Source: Acidithiobacillus sp. AMEEHan
Lineage (GTDB): Bacteria; Pseudomonadota; Gammaproteobacteria; Acidithiobacillales; Acidithiobacillaceae
Assembly: GCF_030996345.1 (NCBI RefSeq)
Contig: NZ_CP118747.1
Location: forward strand, 1,672,001-1,736,000
Direction: 5' to 3'
Length of the DNA stretch: 64,000 bases
Shown here: positions 49,771 through 59,650 of the stretch, piece by piece
How positions within the stretch are numbered: position 1 is the first letter of the stretch
Layout of the letters: the number at the start of each line of letters is the position of its first letter
The notes under the pieces: model-generated
Database searches by the model: none
What the model saw: only the letters and a program-made list of their open reading frames with translations
Told to the model about the DNA's origin: nothing
Translations under genes and position numbers: made by a program

Positions 49771-50184
49771 ATGGATTATCAAGTTTTTGACCAGCAGTAC
49801 AATCAGATTGCCCAGGCAACCCAAAGCAATATTCAGGGCTTGCAGCAGGTAGCGCAAAAGTTGCAGACGGCCGTACCGGATTCAGCCGCGGCGCGGGAGC
49901 TGATCCTGGACCTGCGGAACATGGCCATGAATCTGCAGGGCCAGCAGCAGAACATCAATTTTTTGTTGCAGCAGATGGGGCAGCGGATCCAGCAGCTGGA
50001 AATGCAGATGCAGCAGATGGGCGCGCAGCCTGGGATGAATCCGAACATGGCGCAGCGGCCGTGGAATGCGCCGTCCCAGGGTATGGGTAGTGGTTTCATG
50101 GGCAATGTCATGACCGGCTTGGGGCTGGGTGCCGGTTTTGCCGTCGCCGACAATGTCGTCGACGACATTTTCAACATGTTCTGA
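49771..50184 (+). CDS. Gln/Met-rich small protein with coiled coil
   Basis: 137 residues. Residues 1-80 are a Gln-rich amphipathic helix (NIQGLQQVAQKLQTAV ... QQQNINFLLQQMGQRIQQLEMQMQQMG), likely a coiled coil. The tail is Met/Pro/Gly rich and ends in a glycine-rich hydrophobic helix (GNVMTGLGLGAGFAVADNVVDDIF), resembling the end of DUF2076/DUF3309-like proteins. GGAGG precedes the ATG; a terminator follows. Function unknown. Confidence 0.65.
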   Translation: MDYQVFDQQYNQIAQATQSNIQGLQQVAQKLQTAVPDSAAARELILDLRNMAMNLQGQQQNINFLLQQMGQRIQQLEMQMQQMGAQPGMNPNMAQRPWNAPSQGMGSGFMGNVMTGLGLGAGFAVADNVVDDIFNMF

Positions 50185-50209
50185 TTGCCTCGCTGATAGA
50201 CAGCAGCAG

Positions 50210-50237
50210 ACGGCGGTCGCTTCGGCCGCCGTTTTTC
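50210..50237 (+). terminator. Intrinsic terminator before rlmB
   Basis: cggcgg and ccgccg form a stem around a nine-base loop, followed by five T. The last bases run into the rlmB ribosome site. Confidence 0.8.
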
Positions 50238-50249
50238 TTGGAGCGAACT

Positions 50250-51002
50250 GTGGCAGAAGAGTGGATCTATGGCATCCACGCCGTAGAGGCGGCGATCTCG
50301 GCGGGAGAGGTGGAACGTCTCTGGCTGGCGCCGGAGAGAGCAGACGATGATAGGATGGCGAGCATCCGTCGCCTGGCCGAGGCCAGCGGTCTCCCGGTGG
50401 TACTGGAACCTATGTCGGCTCTGCAACGGCGCTGCCATTCGGATCAGCATCAGGGGGTGCTGGCCCGTGCTTTGCCTCTTCCTGCACGAGATTGGAAAAA
50501 TTTTGTGCAGCAACTTCCCGAGGATGCCCTTCTGCTGATGCTCGATGGAGTGACGGACCCGCATAACCTCGGTGCCTGTTTGCGAAGCGCCGAAGCGGCG
50601 GGGGTCACGGCGGTGCTGTTGCCCAAAGATCACGCCTGCGGTATCACGGGTACGGTACGCAAAGCCGCTGCCGGCGCTGCCTCACGCGTACCGGTGTTCT
50701 TTCTGACCAATCTGTCTCGCACCCTCGAGGACTTGCAACAACGCAATTTTTGGGTTGCAGGTCTCGCGGGAGAAGCCGAGCAGAGCATCTATGACGCGGA
50801 TCTGTGCGGCGCCTTGGTAGTGGTCATGGGGAGCGAAGAGAAGGGCGTCCGCCGCTTGGTCCGGGAGCATTGCGATTATCTGCTGCGCATTCCCATGGCC
50901 GGCCAGATCGAGAGCCTGAATGTCTCCGTTGCGACTGCAGTGGTGCTCTTCGAGGCTAGGCGGCAACGAAGTGGGGAGGCAGTGCGGGCGCATTCGCGCT
51001 AG
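50250..51002 (+). CDS. rlmB: 23S rRNA (guanosine2251-2'-O)-methyltransferase
   Basis: 250 residues from GTG 50250 (GGAG six bases upstream; an in-frame TTG at 50238 is less well placed). N-terminal substrate-binding domain WIYGIHAVEAAI, then the SPOUT knot with LMLDGVTDPHNLGACLRSAEAAG, VVMGSEEKGVRRLV and IPMAGQIESLNVSVATAVVL. All three SpoU motifs are intact. Confidence 0.92.
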   Translation: MAEEWIYGIHAVEAAISAGEVERLWLAPERADDDRMASIRRLAEASGLPVVLEPMSALQRRCHSDQHQGVLARALPLPARDWKNFVQQLPEDALLLMLDGVTDPHNLGACLRSAEAAGVTAVLLPKDHACGITGTVRKAAAGAASRVPVFFLTNLSRTLEDLQQRNFWVAGLAGEAEQSIYDADLCGALVVVMGSEEKGVRRLVREHCDYLLRIPMAGQIESLNVSVATAVVLFEARRQRSGEAVRAHSR

Positions 51003-51023
51003 AATGGGTGCATAGGAGATCTC

Positions 51024-51821
51024 ATGACGCCCAAGCTTGTCGATTCCCACTGCCATCTCGACTTTGAGGATTTTGCCGATGACCGCGCGGAACTACTGCA
51101 ACGTGCGCGGGAGGCGGGAGTCGGATCGATCCTGATCGCCGCAGTGCGCCAGCCGGATTGGGGGCGGGTGCGCGCCTTGGCGGAGGCGGAGGCAGAGATC
51201 TGGGGGGCCGCAGGAGTGCATCCCAATGAGCCCGTGGCGGAGACTCCCAGCTATCGGGACCTTCTTGCGGCCCTCGATCACGAAAAGATCGTCGCCGTTG
51301 GGGAAACGGGTCTGGATTACTTTCGCTCTGAGGGCGACCTTGCCTGGCAACAGGAGCGCTTGGCGCTGCATGTTGCTGCCGGGCGGGAAACCGGGAAACC
51401 GATCATCATTCATACTCGGGAAGCCGCTGCTGATACCCTGGCCCTGTTGCGCAGCGAGAATGCCCGCGACTGCGGCGCGGTTATCCACTGTTTTACCGAA
51501 AGCCTCGATTTTGCCCGTCAGGCAATGGACCTGGGATTCTACATCTCGTTCTCGGGTATCGTCACCTTCAAGAACGCAAGAGATCTGCAGGAAGTTGCCA
51601 AATTCATTCCGCTGGATCGGCTGTTGATCGAGACGGATGCCCCGTATTTGGCGCCGGTGCCGATGCGCGGCAAGCGCAATGAGCCGGGTTTTGTCGCCTA
51701 TGTCGCGCGCTTTCTTGCCGATTTGCGCGGCGAGGATCTGGATACTCTGGCGACGGTGACTTCGCAGAATTTTCGTCGGTTATTCCACTTGCCGGAGCCG
51801 GAATGCGCATACGCTTCCTAG
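51024..51821 (+). CDS. TatD-family metal-dependent DNase
   Basis: 265 residues. Metal ligands in LVDSHCHLDFEDF, the Glu in AVGETGLDYF, His in IIHTREA and VIHCFTES, and the final Asp in LIETDAPYLAPVP. AGGAG six bases before the ATG. Overlaps the downstream MBL gene by 19 bases. Confidence 0.9.
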   Translation: MTPKLVDSHCHLDFEDFADDRAELLQRAREAGVGSILIAAVRQPDWGRVRALAEAEAEIWGAAGVHPNEPVAETPSYRDLLAALDHEKIVAVGETGLDYFRSEGDLAWQQERLALHVAAGRETGKPIIIHTREAAADTLALLRSENARDCGAVIHCFTESLDFARQAMDLGFYISFSGIVTFKNARDLQEVAKFIPLDRLLIETDAPYLAPVPMRGKRNEPGFVAYVARFLADLRGEDLDTLATVTSQNFRRLFHLPEPECAYAS

Positions 51822-52567
51822 GTACGGGTTCCAGTGCCGGGACACCGCAGATTGGCTGCGATTGTGCGGTGTGTCGGAGTGCGGATGTCCGCAATCAACG
51901 TAGCCGGGCGAGCATCCTGGTAGAAGAGCAGGATACTCGGATTCTCGTCGACACCGGCCCGGATTTGCGCATGCAAATGCTGGGCGCCGGCGTGCGCCAT
52001 TTAGACGCTGTTTTTTACACCCATTTCCATGCCGACCATATCAACGGGATCGATGATCTGCGCGCCTTCAATTTTCTCGCCAAGCGGGTGATTCCCTGTT
52101 TTGCCGATGTACGTACGGCGCAGGAGCTGGTAGAGCGCTTTCGCTATTGTTTTCTTCCCCCTGACCCAGGCTGGGCAAAGCCGTCACTGTCCATGAAGGT
52201 CATTGAGGCAGAGCAGCAGGTAGGTGCGATCAAGGTCTTGCCCGTGCCGGTTTTGCATGGTCACCTGCCCATTTATGGCTATCGCTTCGGGTCGGCGGCC
52301 TACCTCACCGATCTCAAGACCATCCCCGAAAGCAGTTATGCCCTGCTGCAGGACCTCGACCTGCTGATATTGGATTGCCTCCGGGAAGAGGAACACCCTA
52401 CCCATGTGAATCTTCAGGAGTCTCTGGCCATTGCCGAGCGTATCGGCGCAAGACAAACCTTGCTCACCCACATGACCCACGATCTTGATTACCGTCGCTT
52501 GCAGGATAGCCTGCCGCCGCGGATAGCGCCGGCCTATGACGGTCTCGTCTGGGATCAGTCTTCCTGA
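51803..52567 (+). CDS. PhnP-like MBL-fold phosphodiesterase
   Basis: 254 residues. N-terminal FLGTGSSAGTPQIGCDCAVCRSAD carries the extra Cys-zinc motif of PhnP-like enzymes, followed by the HxHxDH core in THFHADHINGID and later LDCLREEEHPTH. Active site intact. Probably a phosphodiesterase that acts on cyclic phosphates; substrate not assigned. Its end overlaps the convergent gene by 13 bases. Confidence 0.85.
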   Translation: MRIRFLGTGSSAGTPQIGCDCAVCRSADVRNQRSRASILVEEQDTRILVDTGPDLRMQMLGAGVRHLDAVFYTHFHADHINGIDDLRAFNFLAKRVIPCFADVRTAQELVERFRYCFLPPDPGWAKPSLSMKVIEAEQQVGAIKVLPVPVLHGHLPIYGYRFGSAAYLTDLKTIPESSYALLQDLDLLILDCLREEEHPTHVNLQESLAIAERIGARQTLLTHMTHDLDYRRLQDSLPPRIAPAYDGLVWDQSS

Positions 52568-52950
52568 TCGATCTGCGTACGGGTGTGCCCGGCTGCCGCG
52601 GTGTTGAGGGCCTGCAGGTGGAGAATCTTCAGGAGACGTTGCACTAAGGGATATAGTAAAACCGCCGAGACTGCCAGATAGACGATCCCGGAGTAGAGGG
52701 CATAGGCGCTGGCAAAGAGCTTTGCGACGGTGCCGTGCAAACTGGAAACGGGGCCCATGCCGCTGAGGATCATGCTCGCATTCAGTAGGCTGCTGATCCA
52801 ACCGATGCCCGCCAGAAAATGATAGCCGAGAATGCCAACGGAGAGAGAAAACAGCAGAAAGCCGGTGCCCACGCCCACATAACGCAGCTGGTGCCAGAAA
52901 AACTCCTTTCGACTGCGCAGGCGCAGGGGCTCGTGAATCTGCAAGGTCAT
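52555..52950 (-). CDS. Hypothetical membrane protein
   Basis: 131 residues with three hydrophobic segments (GTGFLLFSLSVGILGYHFLAG; LLNASMILSGMGP; LYSGIVYLAVSAVLLYPLVQ). The pattern ILSGMGPVSSLHGTVAKLFASAYALYSG recurs in uncharacterised proteobacterial membrane proteins. Function unknown. Confidence 0.65.
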   Translation of the reverse strand: MTLQIHEPLRLRSRKEFFWHQLRYVGVGTGFLLFSLSVGILGYHFLAGIGWISSLLNASMILSGMGPVSSLHGTVAKLFASAYALYSGIVYLAVSAVLLYPLVQRLLKILHLQALNTAAAGHTRTQIDQED

Positions 52951-53061
52951 GAGAGCATGGTAGCTGCTCTGTCATCGCCGCGCCAATATGGGTCGATAAC
53001 GAATTTGGGAAAATCACTTGCTTTGCCGGTGAGGTAAGTACTATCCTCGAAAAACGAGTGA

Positions 53062-55032
<1,971 letters not shown>

Positions 55033-55040
55033 GCCTCGGC

Positions 55041-55502
55041 TCAGAGATAAACGCCGAGAACCCCGACAAAGGTCAGCACCAGCGCGAGGGCGGCAAGGAA
55101 ACGGGCGAAGAGCCCGTAGCCGCGCAGTGCCTTTTTCGCTGCTGCCCAATCCTGCTCGTTCAGGGCGCGGCGCAGACGCTTCATGGGCGCAAAGGCCAAG
55201 TGAAAGGCGCCGAGGGCAGCAATCGTCCCGAGCACGACCATGATCCAGACCGCCACCCCCAGGTGGCCGAAGCCACCGATGCTGCCCACCATGGCGTAGC
55301 CGCTCAGCAGCAGGAGCAGGGCGGCGAGGATGCCGCCAAAAGAGAAGGCCTGGATGGCTTGCTGCAGCAATTGCCAGGCTTGCGGCGTATGCTCCAGGCG
55401 CACCCAGCGCGGCAGCAGATAAAAGCCGAGAAACACCAGCCCGCCAACCCAGTAGAACAGCGCAATCAGATGGAAAAACTGCCAGATCGCAAATTGGGGC
55501 AT
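55041..55502 (-). CDS. CopD-like integral membrane protein
   Basis: 153 residues, four membrane helices: FHLIALFYWVGGLVFLGFYLLP, GGILAALLLLLSGYAMVG, VAVWIMVVLGTIAALGAFHLA and a C-terminal helix. The conserved His in FFHLIALFYWVGG and layout suggest the CopD/DUF2269 group. GGAGG precedes the ATG at 55502. It lies just beyond the terminator of the cytochrome bd operon and may receive some read-through. Confidence 0.65.
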   Translation of the reverse strand: MPQFAIWQFFHLIALFYWVGGLVFLGFYLLPRWVRLEHTPQAWQLLQQAIQAFSFGGILAALLLLLSGYAMVGSIGGFGHLGVAVWIMVVLGTIAALGAFHLAFAPMKRLRRALNEQDWAAAKKALRGYGLFARFLAALALVLTFVGVLGVYL

Positions 55503-55515
55503 GATTTCCTCCAAC

Positions 55516-55541
55516 GAAAAAAGGGGCCCGAAGGCCCCCAA
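55516..55541 (-). terminator. Intrinsic terminator of the cytochrome bd operon
   Basis: Minus strand: gggggcc ttcg ggcccc then six T. It separates the small CydX-like gene from the CopD-like gene. Confidence 0.85.
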
Positions 55542-55567
55542 GGATACGCTACCGATGGATCTCGTGA

Positions 55568-55669
55568 CTACTTGAAGCGCTTGCGGGTATAGAGATACAT
55601 GATCCCGGCAATGCTCAGGTAGACCAATGGCAGAAAGAAGATGAGATCTTCCAGATCCGTATAATGCAT
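55568..55669 (-). CDS. 33-residue CydX-like small membrane subunit
   Basis: ATG at 55669 with GGAGG seven bases upstream. The 33 residues begin MHYTDLEDLIFFLPLVYLSI and end TRKRFK: a single membrane helix with a basic cytoplasmic tail. It sits last in the cydAB operon, where many bd oxidases encode a tiny third subunit (CydX/CbdX class). Sequence identity to E. coli CydX is not evident; size, topology and place are the evidence. Confidence 0.6.
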   Translation of the reverse strand: MHYTDLEDLIFFLPLVYLSIAGIMYLYTRKRFK

Positions 55670-55678
55670 GGTTGCCTC

Positions 55679-55882
55679 CTAGCGCGAAGAAATGCCCTTC
55701 TGATTCAGTTCGTCGTCCTGGCGGTCGAACATCGCGGCGCCAGCAGCGGAAATCAGAACGATCATCGTGGTCCCTACCAGCCAAGCAAAGTACCAGGGAC
55801 CATAGTCGCCGGTAATCACCGCCAGAAACAAGGCAAAGGCGATGATTACGGTACCGGTGATAAACGTCAGCAAGCCTTTCAT
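55679..55882 (-). CDS. Small membrane protein of the cytochrome bd operon
   Basis: 67 residues with two helices (LTFITGTVIIAFALFLAVI and YFAWLVGTTMIVLISAAGA) and a charged C-terminus (DRQDDELNQKG). AGGAGG precedes the ATG. It lies 12 bases after cydB and resembles the YbgE class of cyd-operon proteins in size and topology only. Confidence 0.6.
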   Translation of the reverse strand: MKGLLTFITGTVIIAFALFLAVITGDYGPWYFAWLVGTTMIVLISAAGAAMFDRQDDELNQKGISSR

Positions 55883-55894
55883 TTTGGCCTCCTA

Positions 55895-57028
55895 TCAGTA
55901 AGCGTGGTCGTCGCTGGCGGCAGGTGCCTTCACCTTGCCGCGCATGACATTGAAGCACCAGGTGGTGTACGCCAGGATCGTGGGAACGAAGATCACGGTA
56001 AAGATCGTCATCCAGATCAGGTTGTACTGACTACCCGTACCATTCCAGATGGTGATGCTCTGCGCCGGGTCGTCGCTGGAGGGCATGAGGAAGGGGAACA
56101 TCGAGATGCCCACCGTGCCCAGTATGCTGATCCAGGACAGGGCGCCTAACCACCAAGCCAGACCCGCCTTCTTCGCCCGCATGGCAAAAGAGCCCGCGAG
56201 CATGGCCAGGATGCCAATCAAGGGGACGATCCACAGGATGGGTGCGCTGTGGTAATTGTTGAGCCAGGCCCCTGCCTCGCGGGTCACGTTCTGCGCCGCC
56301 GAGATGTTGGCGGGCATGCCTGGGTCCGCATCATGCAGCACGTAGCCAGTTTTTGCGGCGATCCAGATGCCACCAACGACGAAGAGAATGGCACTCAGCA
56401 CCCCTGCTACCGAGCCGATGTTTTTGGCACGGCTGTAGATGGGATCGACACCGCGAATCATCAGCATGGCAGAGCCCTGATAGAGGGCCATACTCAGCGC
56501 CAGCAAGCCACAGAGAATCGCAAAGGGATTGAGCAGATACCAGATGAAGGACTCGGTCTGGTAGTACTGGCCATCCCAGCCAAAGTGAAATCCGACGCCC
56601 TCGAGGATGTTGCCGATGGCTGCGCCGTAGATGATCATGGGTAGGGCACCGGAAATCAGGAAAACCCAGTCCCAGGTATTACGCCATTTCTCGGCGGGGA
56701 CCTTGGAGCGATACTCAAAGGCCACCGGGCGCATGATCATGCTGAACAACAGCAGAATCATGACGATGTAAAAGACTGAAAAAGAAGTGGCATAGAGACT
56801 GGGGAAGGCTGCAAAGATGGCGCCACCGCCCAGGATGAACCACACCTGATTACCGTCCCAATGCGGCCCGACGATGTTCAGGGCCTCACGCCGCTCGCCA
56901 TCGGTTTTGCCGACAAAGCGCATCAGCGCGCCGACACCCATATCCATACCCACCATGATGGCCAAGCCCATGAGCAGGACGCCCAGGAGTAACCACCACA
57001 AGACTTTCAGAAAAACGTATGCATCCAT
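55895..57028 (-). CDS. cydB: Cytochrome bd quinol oxidase subunit II
   Basis: 377 residues, about eight membrane helices; family marks WWLLLGVLLMGLAIMVGMDMGVGAL, GPHWDGNQVWFILGGGAIFAAFP and FRPVAFEYRSK-like MRPVAFEYRSKVP. AAGGAGC precedes the ATG. Pairs with CydA in the membrane. Confidence 0.93.
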   Translation of the reverse strand: MDAYVFLKVLWWLLLGVLLMGLAIMVGMDMGVGALMRFVGKTDGERREALNIVGPHWDGNQVWFILGGGAIFAAFPSLYATSFSVFYIVMILLLFSMIMRPVAFEYRSKVPAEKWRNTWDWVFLISGALPMIIYGAAIGNILEGVGFHFGWDGQYYQTESFIWYLLNPFAILCGLLALSMALYQGSAMLMIRGVDPIYSRAKNIGSVAGVLSAILFVVGGIWIAAKTGYVLHDADPGMPANISAAQNVTREAGAWLNNYHSAPILWIVPLIGILAMLAGSFAMRAKKAGLAWWLGALSWISILGTVGISMFPFLMPSSDDPAQSITIWNGTGSQYNLIWMTIFTVIFVPTILAYTTWCFNVMRGKVKAPAASDDHAY

Positions 57029-57073
57029 TGTCTGCTCCTTGTACGGCGAGGCGTGTGGCCTCGCCAGTGCTGC

Positions 57074-58708
57074 TCAGGATCGGTTCATGCTCGACTTGGC
57101 AAAGGCCGGCTTGCCTGCCATACCGCCACCCGCCGCCGATTCCTCTCCATGGTGGTGGCTTTCCTGCGGCCCCAGACGCGCGTACTTGAACATCAGGTAG
57201 AGCTCTGCCGCGATGAAGGTACTATAGAGCAGTACGAAGCCGATGAGAGAGAAGATCATGTAGCTCACGCTGTGGCTGGAGGCCGATACGAAGGTGGGCA
57301 GCCAACCATAGACGGTCCAGGGTTGACGGCCATTTTCTGCCGTAATCCAGCCGAATTCACAAGCGATCCAAGGCAGTGGCACGCTCCACAAGGCGATCTT
57401 GAGGAACAAGGGGTGTTTCTCGATTTCGTTCTTGAGGCTGTAGTAGGCCGCGAAGGCAAAGAGCACCAGCATGAAGAAGCCGGCTGCCACCATCAGACGG
57501 AAGGCCCAGAACTCGACCCAAACGTTGGGAATGGTGGCCTTGGCCGTCTTGTCGAGCACGCTCGGCAGATTGCTGGCATCGACCTTGGCAAGATCCTGAT
57601 CCGGGGCAAATTCCTTGGCCAGGAAGCCATAACCCATATCCTTCTCATACTGCTTGAAGGTCGCCAAGGCCGCCGTATCGTTGTGATCGGCATTATAGGC
57701 CTTGAGGGCAATCATCGCCTTGATGCCATTCTCGATGCGCGGCTTGGCATCCTGCTCGAGGTTCTTGATGCCGGGGATCACGGTATCCTCGCTGTGCGTC
57801 AGGAGTGGCGTCAGCACATATGGAATCCCCAGTTCAAAGTCATTTTTCTGGGCCTCCCGGTTGGGGAAGGCAATCAGGTTCCACGGTGCCGAAACCGGGT
57901 TCGGATTGGTTTCCCAGATCGCTTCCATGGCCGCCAGTTTGGTCGGTTGCGCATGCGCCACCAAGAAGCCTAAGGCGTCGCCGAGGGTGATGACACCAAC
58001 GGTGGAGATCACGCCGAAGATGGCTGCCAGACGGAAGGAGCGTAGGGCGATGTCCCGACGTTTCCTGGTCAGCAGGTAGTACGCGGATACTGCCATGACG
58101 AACATCGAGCCAGTGACAAAGCCGGCGATGGAGGTATGCACAAACTTCGCCTGGGCATCGGGATTGAAGATCAGCCCCACGAAGCTGGTGAACTGCATGC
58201 GCATGGTGTTAGGGTCGAAGGTGCCACCCTGCGGGTCCTGCATGAAGCCGTTGGCGATCAGGATCCACAAGGCGGAGAGGTTGGAACCCAGGGCCACCAG
58301 ATAGGTCACTACCAAGTGCGCCTTCGGCGACATGCGATCCCAGCCGAAGAACATGACGCCGACGAAAGTGGATTCCATGAAGAAGGCCATGAGCCCTTCA
58401 ATCGCCAGGGGCGTACCGAAAATATCTCCCACAAAATGCGAGTACATGGACCAGTTGGTGCCGAACTCGAATTCCATGGTCAGGCCGGTAGCGACCCCGA
58501 GCGCAAAGTTGATGGCGAAGAGTTTGCCCCAGAACTGGGTCATCTCCTTGTAGATTTGTTTCCCGGTCACCACATAAACGGTCTCCATGGTGGCGAGAAT
58601 GAAGGTCAGCCCCAGAGTCAGGGGTACGAAGAGAAAGTGGTAGAGCGCTGTCAACGCAAACTGCAAGCGCGACAGCTCGACGACCGTGGGATTGATGAGC
58701 ATATCCAT
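57074..58708 (-). CDS. cydA: Cytochrome bd quinol oxidase subunit I
   Basis: 544 residues. N-terminal LSRLQFALTALYHFLFVPLTLG contains the haem b595 His (ALYHF). The segment TMEFEFGTNWSMYSHFVGDIFGTPLAIEG carries conserved acidic residues, and GRQPWTVYGWLPT the quinol-site motif. It reduces O2 with quinol without pumping protons. Starts 10 bases after the stop of the ETHE1-like gene, so it belongs to the sigma-54 operon. Confidence 0.95.
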   Translation of the reverse strand: MDMLINPTVVELSRLQFALTALYHFLFVPLTLGLTFILATMETVYVVTGKQIYKEMTQFWGKLFAINFALGVATGLTMEFEFGTNWSMYSHFVGDIFGTPLAIEGLMAFFMESTFVGVMFFGWDRMSPKAHLVVTYLVALGSNLSALWILIANGFMQDPQGGTFDPNTMRMQFTSFVGLIFNPDAQAKFVHTSIAGFVTGSMFVMAVSAYYLLTRKRRDIALRSFRLAAIFGVISTVGVITLGDALGFLVAHAQPTKLAAMEAIWETNPNPVSAPWNLIAFPNREAQKNDFELGIPYVLTPLLTHSEDTVIPGIKNLEQDAKPRIENGIKAMIALKAYNADHNDTAALATFKQYEKDMGYGFLAKEFAPDQDLAKVDASNLPSVLDKTAKATIPNVWVEFWAFRLMVAAGFFMLVLFAFAAYYSLKNEIEKHPLFLKIALWSVPLPWIACEFGWITAENGRQPWTVYGWLPTFVSASSHSVSYMIFSLIGFVLLYSTFIAAELYLMFKYARLGPQESHHHGEESAAGGGMAGKPAFAKSSMNRS

Positions 58709-58718
58709 GAACTACCTC

Positions 58719-59432
58719 CTACAAAGACGCCGGTACGTCCTGTCCCGGCCCATAACGGTGCAGATTTTTTTCTGCCCGCGCTTTTTCCCTTTGCTTTGCG
58801 GCACGTTTGTTGGGTAACAGATGACGGTAACGCTGCAGGAGATCCGCAGAATCTCCGCCAGCACCATGCTGACTGCGGCGACGAAACTCCTCGATGCTGC
58901 TCAGGCGGCGGCCCTGATTCTCTACCCCTGGATAGAGCAGAGTTTCTTCAGGAAAGCGCTCCAGCAGGGCGCATAGTCTGGCAAGCAAGCGAACTCTGGC
59001 CTGCCCGTGCAGCTTTGGATGCAGACCCCTTACCAGAATCGTGTGTCCGGTAAAGAGACGATCATTCCAGGCGTATATCGAGGCGCACGGAGTGAGAGCG
59101 GGGGTATGGAATATCCGTAAAGACTCTTCGCCAAAATAGAGCACGTCCTCATCGCGAGTACGCATGTCGACGCAGGGCGCATGGACGCTCTCGTGCGCGG
59201 CCAGGCGGGCGCCCCAGCGCTCGCGCAACGCCCGTGCCGCCTGTTCATGACTGGCATTCCAATGGGTGACCAGGAGCAGGCGCAGTTGTAGCCCGCGGCT
59301 GCGGAGAAAATCCTCTGCGGCGGTCAGGTGGTTTTCCGCGACATCGATCAACACCGCCTCGCGCGTCACCGGGTCGCCCAGCACATAGGCGAGAGAACCT
59401 CCCTTCTCGGAACAGATCTGGCGAAAAATCAT
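58719..59432 (-). CDS. Degenerate ETHE1-like (persulfide dioxygenase-like) MBL protein
   Basis: 237 residues. The frame start MIFRQICSEKGGSLAYVLGD and DPVTREAVLIDV align with persulfide dioxygenases and related glyoxalase II-like proteins, but the metal site is gone: HxHxDH is H57-W-N59-A-S61-H62, the His of TPGHTPG is Leu 114, the Asp of FTGD is His 131, and the His of YPGHDY is Val 171. The fold should persist, catalysis should not. First gene of the cytochrome bd operon, with a sigma-54 promoter 33 bases upstream. The tail (about residues 200-237) is basic. It may bind a ligand or act as a subunit. Confidence 0.75.
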   Translation of the reverse strand: MIFRQICSEKGGSLAYVLGDPVTREAVLIDVAENHLTAAEDFLRSRGLQLRLLLVTHWNASHEQAARALRERWGARLAAHESVHAPCVDMRTRDEDVLYFGEESLRIFHTPALTPCASIYAWNDRLFTGHTILVRGLHPKLHGQARVRLLARLCALLERFPEETLLYPGVENQGRRLSSIEEFRRRSQHGAGGDSADLLQRYRHLLPNKRAAKQREKARAEKNLHRYGPGQDVPASL

Positions 59433-59464
59433 GGAAAACTCCTTTCCAGGCTTGCAACTATTTC

Positions 59465-59480
59465 AGCAAATGCTATGCCA
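59465..59480 (-). promoter_or_regulatory. Sigma-54 promoter of the cytochrome bd operon
   Basis: On the minus strand TGGCATAGCATTTGCT has GG and GC exactly 10 bases apart, matching TGGCAC-N5-TTGCW at all but one consensus position. The expected start of transcription lies about 20 bases before the first gene of the operon. Confidence 0.75.
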
Positions 59481-59575
59481 ATATCTGAATTGATCGTTGA
59501 CCTTCTGCAATGCCTGATATAGCTTGCATCGGACCGAGTGAGGTCGGTTAGATGCGGATCTCGATTGAAAAAGAA

Positions 59576-59591
59576 CTGCCAAATTTGGCAG
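59576..59591. promoter_or_regulatory. Probable upstream activating site for the sigma-54 activator
   Basis: ctgccaaatttggcag is a perfect 16-base palindrome, about 100 bases upstream of the -24/-12 element. Half sites recur as ctgcca (59599) and tgtgcca (59624). It is also 60 bases before the activator gene, suiting autoregulation. Confidence 0.7.
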
Positions 59592-59650
59592 AAATTTTCT
59601 GCCAGGGCTGCTAATATTGACAGTGTGCCAGAGGGTTCGAGAGGTGGCCG

